A stretch of DNA of 8,608 nt from an uncultured Eubacterium sp. (lineage in GTDB: Bacteria; Bacillota; Clostridia; Peptostreptococcales; Anaerovoracaceae), in contig CAJJPZ010000089.1 in the NCBI GenBank assembly GCA_905193765.1, positions 1 through 8,608 of the forward strand, written 5' to 3'. Positions within the stretch are counted from its first letter, which is position 1, and each line of letters starts with the position of its first letter. Position numbers and translations under genes: made by a program. The notes beneath the pieces were generated by a model. It did not search any database. It was not told where the DNA came from and worked only from the letters and a program-made list of their open reading frames with translations. Shown here piece by piece: positions 5,659 through 8,608 of this stretch.

Positions 5659-7714
5659 ATTCCTTGTAACTGCATTCGCTGTTGGAGCATGCATACTGAC
5701 TGTCCTTTGTCTTCTTCTCCACCAGGAGCGATCCGCACTCAGGACATTTTTTATTTACAGGTTTGTTCCAGAAGGACTGGGTACATTCCGGATAACCGCT
5801 GCATCCGTAGAACACTCTGCCTTTCTTGCTCTTTCTTGCGACGATATCCTTGCCGCACACAGGGCACTTGACGTCTATAGTCTTGACGATAGGTTTTGTG
5901 TTCTTGCACTCAGGATATCCCGTACATGCTGCGAAAGGTCCGAATCTTCCGTATTTGACGGCCATAGGTTTACCACACTTCTCACAGTTCTCCCCTGTGA
6001 GCTCCACTTCGAATTCGACTTTCTGTATCTCCTTGTCAGCAACTTCCAGTTCTTCTTTGAGTGTACCGTAAAAATCTCTTATTACACTCTTCCATTGTAT
6101 ACCTTTTACTTCTATATCATCAAGGTTTTCTTCCATCTGTGCTGTGAATCCTGCATCGACGATCTCGCGGAAATACTGCTCCATGAGCTCCGTGACGATG
6201 AATCCCAGATCGGTAGGCACCAAAGATTTCTTTTCCTTGACTATATATTTACGATCAGACAGAGTCGCTACTATAGGAGCGTAGGTACTCGGTCTGCCTA
6301 TATCCTTTTCTTCAAGATCCTTTACGAGACTCGCTTCTGTGAATCTCGCAGGGGGCTGTGTGAAATTCTGCACGCCTTCCAGCTTCACAGGTTCCAGCGA
6401 CTCTCCTTTTTCAAGGTGCGGCAGCCACTTGTCCTCGTCTCCGTCTTTTCCAGGAGAATAGACCCTGAGGAAGCCGTCGAAGAGAAGCTTCGTTCCTGTT
6501 GCCTTGAATGAATAGTCCCCATTGGTTATTACTGCACTGACTGCCTTGAACTTTGCAGGGGACATCTGGCTTGCCATGAACCTGTTCCATATCAGTCTGT
6601 ACAGATTGTACTGGTCCTTTGTGACAAGATCCTTTATGCTGTCCGGTACTATCTCCATATGGCTGGGCCTTATGGCTTCGTGAGCATCCTGTATATCCTT
6701 CTTCTTGTTGGAATATACAGTTCCTGCATAATACTCCTTGCCGAAATTCTCCGTTATGAACGCCCTGGACGCATCCCTGGCTTCATCGGATATCCTGACC
6801 GAATCGGTTCTGATATAGGAAACGAGACCTACGGTCCCGCGACCTTTTATCTCGATACCTTCATACAACTGCTGTGCTACCATCATTGTTTTTTTCGTGG
6901 TAAAGTTCAGCTTGTTTGCAGCGTCCTGCTGCAGGCTGCTTGTTGTGAAAGGCGGCATAGGTCTTCTCAGCCTGTCCTTTTCTTCCAGGGTCGTTACAGT
7001 ATAGCTGCCTTTCCTGAGTTCTTCCAGTATGGCGTCGTTCTGCTCCCTGTTGTCTATGGAAAGTTTCTTTCCTTTATATTCTGTGAGTTTCGCAGAGAAC
7101 GCCCTGTCTTTTTTGAAATCCGCAGTTATAGTCCAGTACTCCTGCGGCTTGAAATTCTTTATCTCATTTTCTCTGTCGCATATTATCTTGAGCGCCGCCG
7201 ACTGCACACGGCCTGCACTGAGACCTCTTCTTATCTTTCTCCAGAGCAGCGGACTTATCTGATATCCCACGAGACGATCCAGGACCCTTCTTGCCTGCTG
7301 TGCATCCACCAGACTTATATCTATCGGCCTCGGATTTTTTATCGCATTCTTTATCGCCTTCTCCGTGATCTCATTGAAGACTATCCTGCATGGCGTAGTC
7401 TGATCTATTCCCAGCAGGAACGCCAGATGCCATGATATCGCTTCCCCTTCGCGGTCGGGGTCGGTTGCAAGATATACTTTGGAAGCATTCTTTGCTTCTT
7501 TCTTGAGTTCCTTTATTATATCTCCCTTGCCCCGGATGGATATGTACCGAGGCTCGAAGTCATTCTCGATATCTATTCCCAGTTTGCTCTTAGGCAGATC
7601 CCTGACATGACCTACAGATGCAATGACCTTGTAGCGGGATCCCAGGAATTTACCTATTGTCTTAGCCTTCGATGGCGACTCTACAATTACCAGTATTTTT
7701 TTTGCTGCTGCCAT
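5657..7714 (-). CDS. topA: DNA topoisomerase I (type IA)
   Basis: The 685-residue enzyme relaxes negative supercoils by a single-strand break and passage through a covalent 5'-phosphotyrosine. It has the normal Bacillota length (B. subtilis about 691). The N-terminal Toprim domain shows VESPSKAKT (11-19) with Glu12 and the acidic DPDREGE (85-91). The catalytic tyrosine is Tyr300 in VSYIRTDS (298-305). HEAIRP (345-350) and DIGRPSTYAPIV (471-482) are further family motifs. The C terminus carries three four-cysteine zinc ribbons: Cys577/580/597/603, Cys617/620/638/644 and Cys657/660/676/681. All appear intact. The ATG at 7714 has a strong GGGAGGAG upstream. A promoter overlapping the end of dprA probably drives topA, hslV and hslU as one transcript. 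The next gene is hslV; the trmFO and xerC genes found here in Bacillus are absent. Confidence 0.98.
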   Translation of the reverse strand: MAAAKKILVIVESPSKAKTIGKFLGSRYKVIASVGHVRDLPKSKLGIDIENDFEPRYISIRGKGDIIKELKKEAKNASKVYLATDPDREGEAISWHLAFLLGIDQTTPCRIVFNEITEKAIKNAIKNPRPIDISLVDAQQARRVLDRLVGYQISPLLWRKIRRGLSAGRVQSAALKIICDRENEIKNFKPQEYWTITADFKKDRAFSAKLTEYKGKKLSIDNREQNDAILEELRKGSYTVTTLEEKDRLRRPMPPFTTSSLQQDAANKLNFTTKKTMMVAQQLYEGIEIKGRGTVGLVSYIRTDSVRISDEARDASRAFITENFGKEYYAGTVYSNKKKDIQDAHEAIRPSHMEIVPDSIKDLVTKDQYNLYRLIWNRFMASQMSPAKFKAVSAVITNGDYSFKATGTKLLFDGFLRVYSPGKDGDEDKWLPHLEKGESLEPVKLEGVQNFTQPPARFTEASLVKDLEEKDIGRPSTYAPIVATLSDRKYIVKEKKSLVPTDLGFIVTELMEQYFREIVDAGFTAQMEENLDDIEVKGIQWKSVIRDFYGTLKEELEVADKEIQKVEFEVELTGENCEKCGKPMAVKYGRFGPFAACTGYPECKNTKPIVKTIDVKCPVCGKDIVARKSKKGRVFYGCSGYPECTQSFWNKPVNKKCPECGSLLVEKKTKDSQYACSNSECSYKE

Positions 7715-7756
7715 GAAAACTCCTCCCTTTTGATCAACAGTTGTTTCTAATCCCTA

Positions 7757-7785
7757 ATTATATGTATATATTCAGTCTTTTGCAA
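7757..7785 (-). promoter_or_regulatory. Predicted sigma-A promoter of topA-hslV-hslU
   Basis: TTGCAA (7785-7780, four of six) is followed after 17 bases by a perfect TATAAT (7762-7757) on the minus strand. The -35 and part of the spacer lie in the last codons of dprA. Start would be near 7750, leaving a leader of about 36 bases to the topA ATG. No terminator separates dprA from topA, so read-through probably adds to expression. Confidence 0.65.
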
Positions 7786-8608
7786 CAAAAATTTTTCCAA
7801 GCTCCGAAAAAACGATTCCCTTCATCTCCATCACTGTCACGATGCTTGCCGTATACCCCGGCGTTTTTCCTATCAGTACCGACAAGCCGTCCATGGTCAG
7901 TTCACCGTGATCTTTCAGCAGATGATATATCTGCTGCTCCGTCTCGCTGAGGCGCTGGCGCACTTCCTTTTCAGTCATGCCGCCAACACCCATAAGCTCC
8001 GCTACATCGCCCATCGACGTTACAGGATATGCACCTTCTTTGATCAGTTTATTGTTCCCTACGTTGTACTGGCTGTCGATGTTGCCCGGAACGGCACACA
8101 CTTCTCTGCCCTGCTCCGCTGCCAGCTCTGCAGTTATCAGCGCACCGCTGCGGCTGCCTGCCTGTATCACAGCTGTCAATTCCGACAGTCCGCTTATTAT
8201 CCTGTTGCGCTGAGGGAAATGATAGCGCTCCGGCCTCGTCCCCGGCGGGTATTCTGAAACGATCAGTCCATTGTCTTCGATTTGTTCCTTCAGTTTCACA
8301 TTTTCCGGCGGATAGCATATGTCCGTCCCGCATCCCAGCACCGCTATGGTGCCGCCGCCTGCCTTCAGCGCACCTATATGGGCGCATGTATCTATCCCCA
8401 TAGCCATACCGCTCACGACAGTTATCCCGTGGGACGCTATCCTGGATGATATCTCCACTGCTGTATTGCGGCCGTACTGAGTAGTCTTTCTCGATCCCAC
8501 CACAGCTGCACATCTGCTGTTCAGCAGTGATATGTCTCCTGAACAGAACAGCTTTTCCGGGGGAGCCTTTATTTTTTTCATACGTTCCGGATATTCCGGC
8601 AGTTCCAT
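7772..8608 (-). CDS. dprA: DNA-processing protein DprA (Smf), 3' part
   Basis: The 278 residues in the window contain the DprA Rossmann-like domain: AAVVGSRKTTQYGR (34-47), VVSGMAMGIDTCAH (64-77), TIAVLGCGTDICYP (86-99), SEYPPGTRP (117-125), FPQRNRIISGLS (130-141), and SGALITAELAAEQGR (154-168) followed by VPGNID. A C-terminal winged-helix domain follows (about 220-278). DprA loads RecA onto incoming single-stranded DNA and is needed for natural transformation; it is also kept in many species not known to be competent. The family usually has about 70-80 more N-terminal residues (a SAM-like or helix-hairpin-helix domain) before the EYPERMKKI segment, so the ATG formed by the last three bases of the window is probably an internal Met and the true start lies outside. 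Partner genes for uptake are not in view. Confidence 0.95.
   Translation of the reverse strand: MELPEYPERMKKIKAPPEKLFCSGDISLLNSRCAAVVGSRKTTQYGRNTAVEISSRIASHGITVVSGMAMGIDTCAHIGALKAGGGTIAVLGCGTDICYPPENVKLKEQIEDNGLIVSEYPPGTRPERYHFPQRNRIISGLSELTAVIQAGSRSGALITAELAAEQGREVCAVPGNIDSQYNVGNNKLIKEGAYPVTSMGDVAELMGVGGMTEKEVRQRLSETEQQIYHLLKDHGELTMDGLSVLIGKTPGYTASIVTVMEMKGIVFSELGKIFVAKD

Noticed and set aside
5126..6511. A 461-residue open frame on the plus strand across the hslV/topA junction
   Set aside because: It is antisense to two strongly supported genes, crosses their boundary and resembles no protein I know. It looks like a by-product of few stop-complement codons in the real genes. No ribosome site supports its start.
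6659..7435. A 258-residue open frame on the plus strand inside topA
   Set aside because: It is antisense to intact topA catalytic domains, with a low-complexity Tyr/Leu/Ile-rich product and no recognisable motif.
8606..8608. The ATG at the window edge as the true dprA start
   Set aside because: It precedes a segment normally about 70-80 residues inside DprA, and no upstream sequence is available to show a ribosome site, so the gene was treated as truncated by the window.

Overview
The window looks like chromosomal core DNA from an endospore-forming, low-to-mid GC Bacillota, most likely class Clostridia. The evidence is a sporulation gene of the YunB family, a CodY regulator whose helix-turn-helix is almost the Bacillus one, and the dprA-topA-hslV-hslU-codY gene order of Bacillota. 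All seven genes lie on the minus strand, so transcription runs from high to low coordinates. I see no insertion sequence, phage gene, CRISPR array, tRNA or rRNA.

In transcription order: 8608-7772 is the 3' part of dprA (DNA uptake and recombination), cut by the window edge. A sigma-A-like promoter at its very end (7785-7757) drives topA (DNA topoisomerase I, 7714-5657). hslV (5644-5105) and hslU (5095-3659) follow tightly, each with its Shine-Dalgarno overlapping the stop codon of the gene before. They encode the HslUV (ClpQY/CodWX) ATP-dependent protease. A 318-base non-coding gap (3341-3658) separates hslU from codY. It holds a hairpin, a possible CodY-box-like palindrome and a good codY promoter (TTGTCT, 17 bases, TATAAT). 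codY (3340-2564) ends in two consecutive stem-loops, the second a clear intrinsic terminator. Then come yunB (2463-1786), hflX (1722-424, ribosome-associated GTPase) and the 5' part of a yigZ/yvyE (IMPACT-family) gene (437-1), whose start overlaps the end of hflX by 14 bases.

Functionally the window joins DNA topology and uptake (topA, dprA), protein quality control (hslUV), nutrient sensing and the shift to stationary phase (codY), sporulation (yunB) and ribosome maintenance (hflX, probably yigZ). No obviously new system is visible. The points worth a second look are small: loss of trmFO and xerC from the usual topA-hslV interval, an HslV that keeps a Bacillus-like N-terminal extension without its serine, a divergent CodY effector domain beside a conserved DNA reader, a -10 hexamer inside the codY terminator loop, and a possible leaderless start of hflX.
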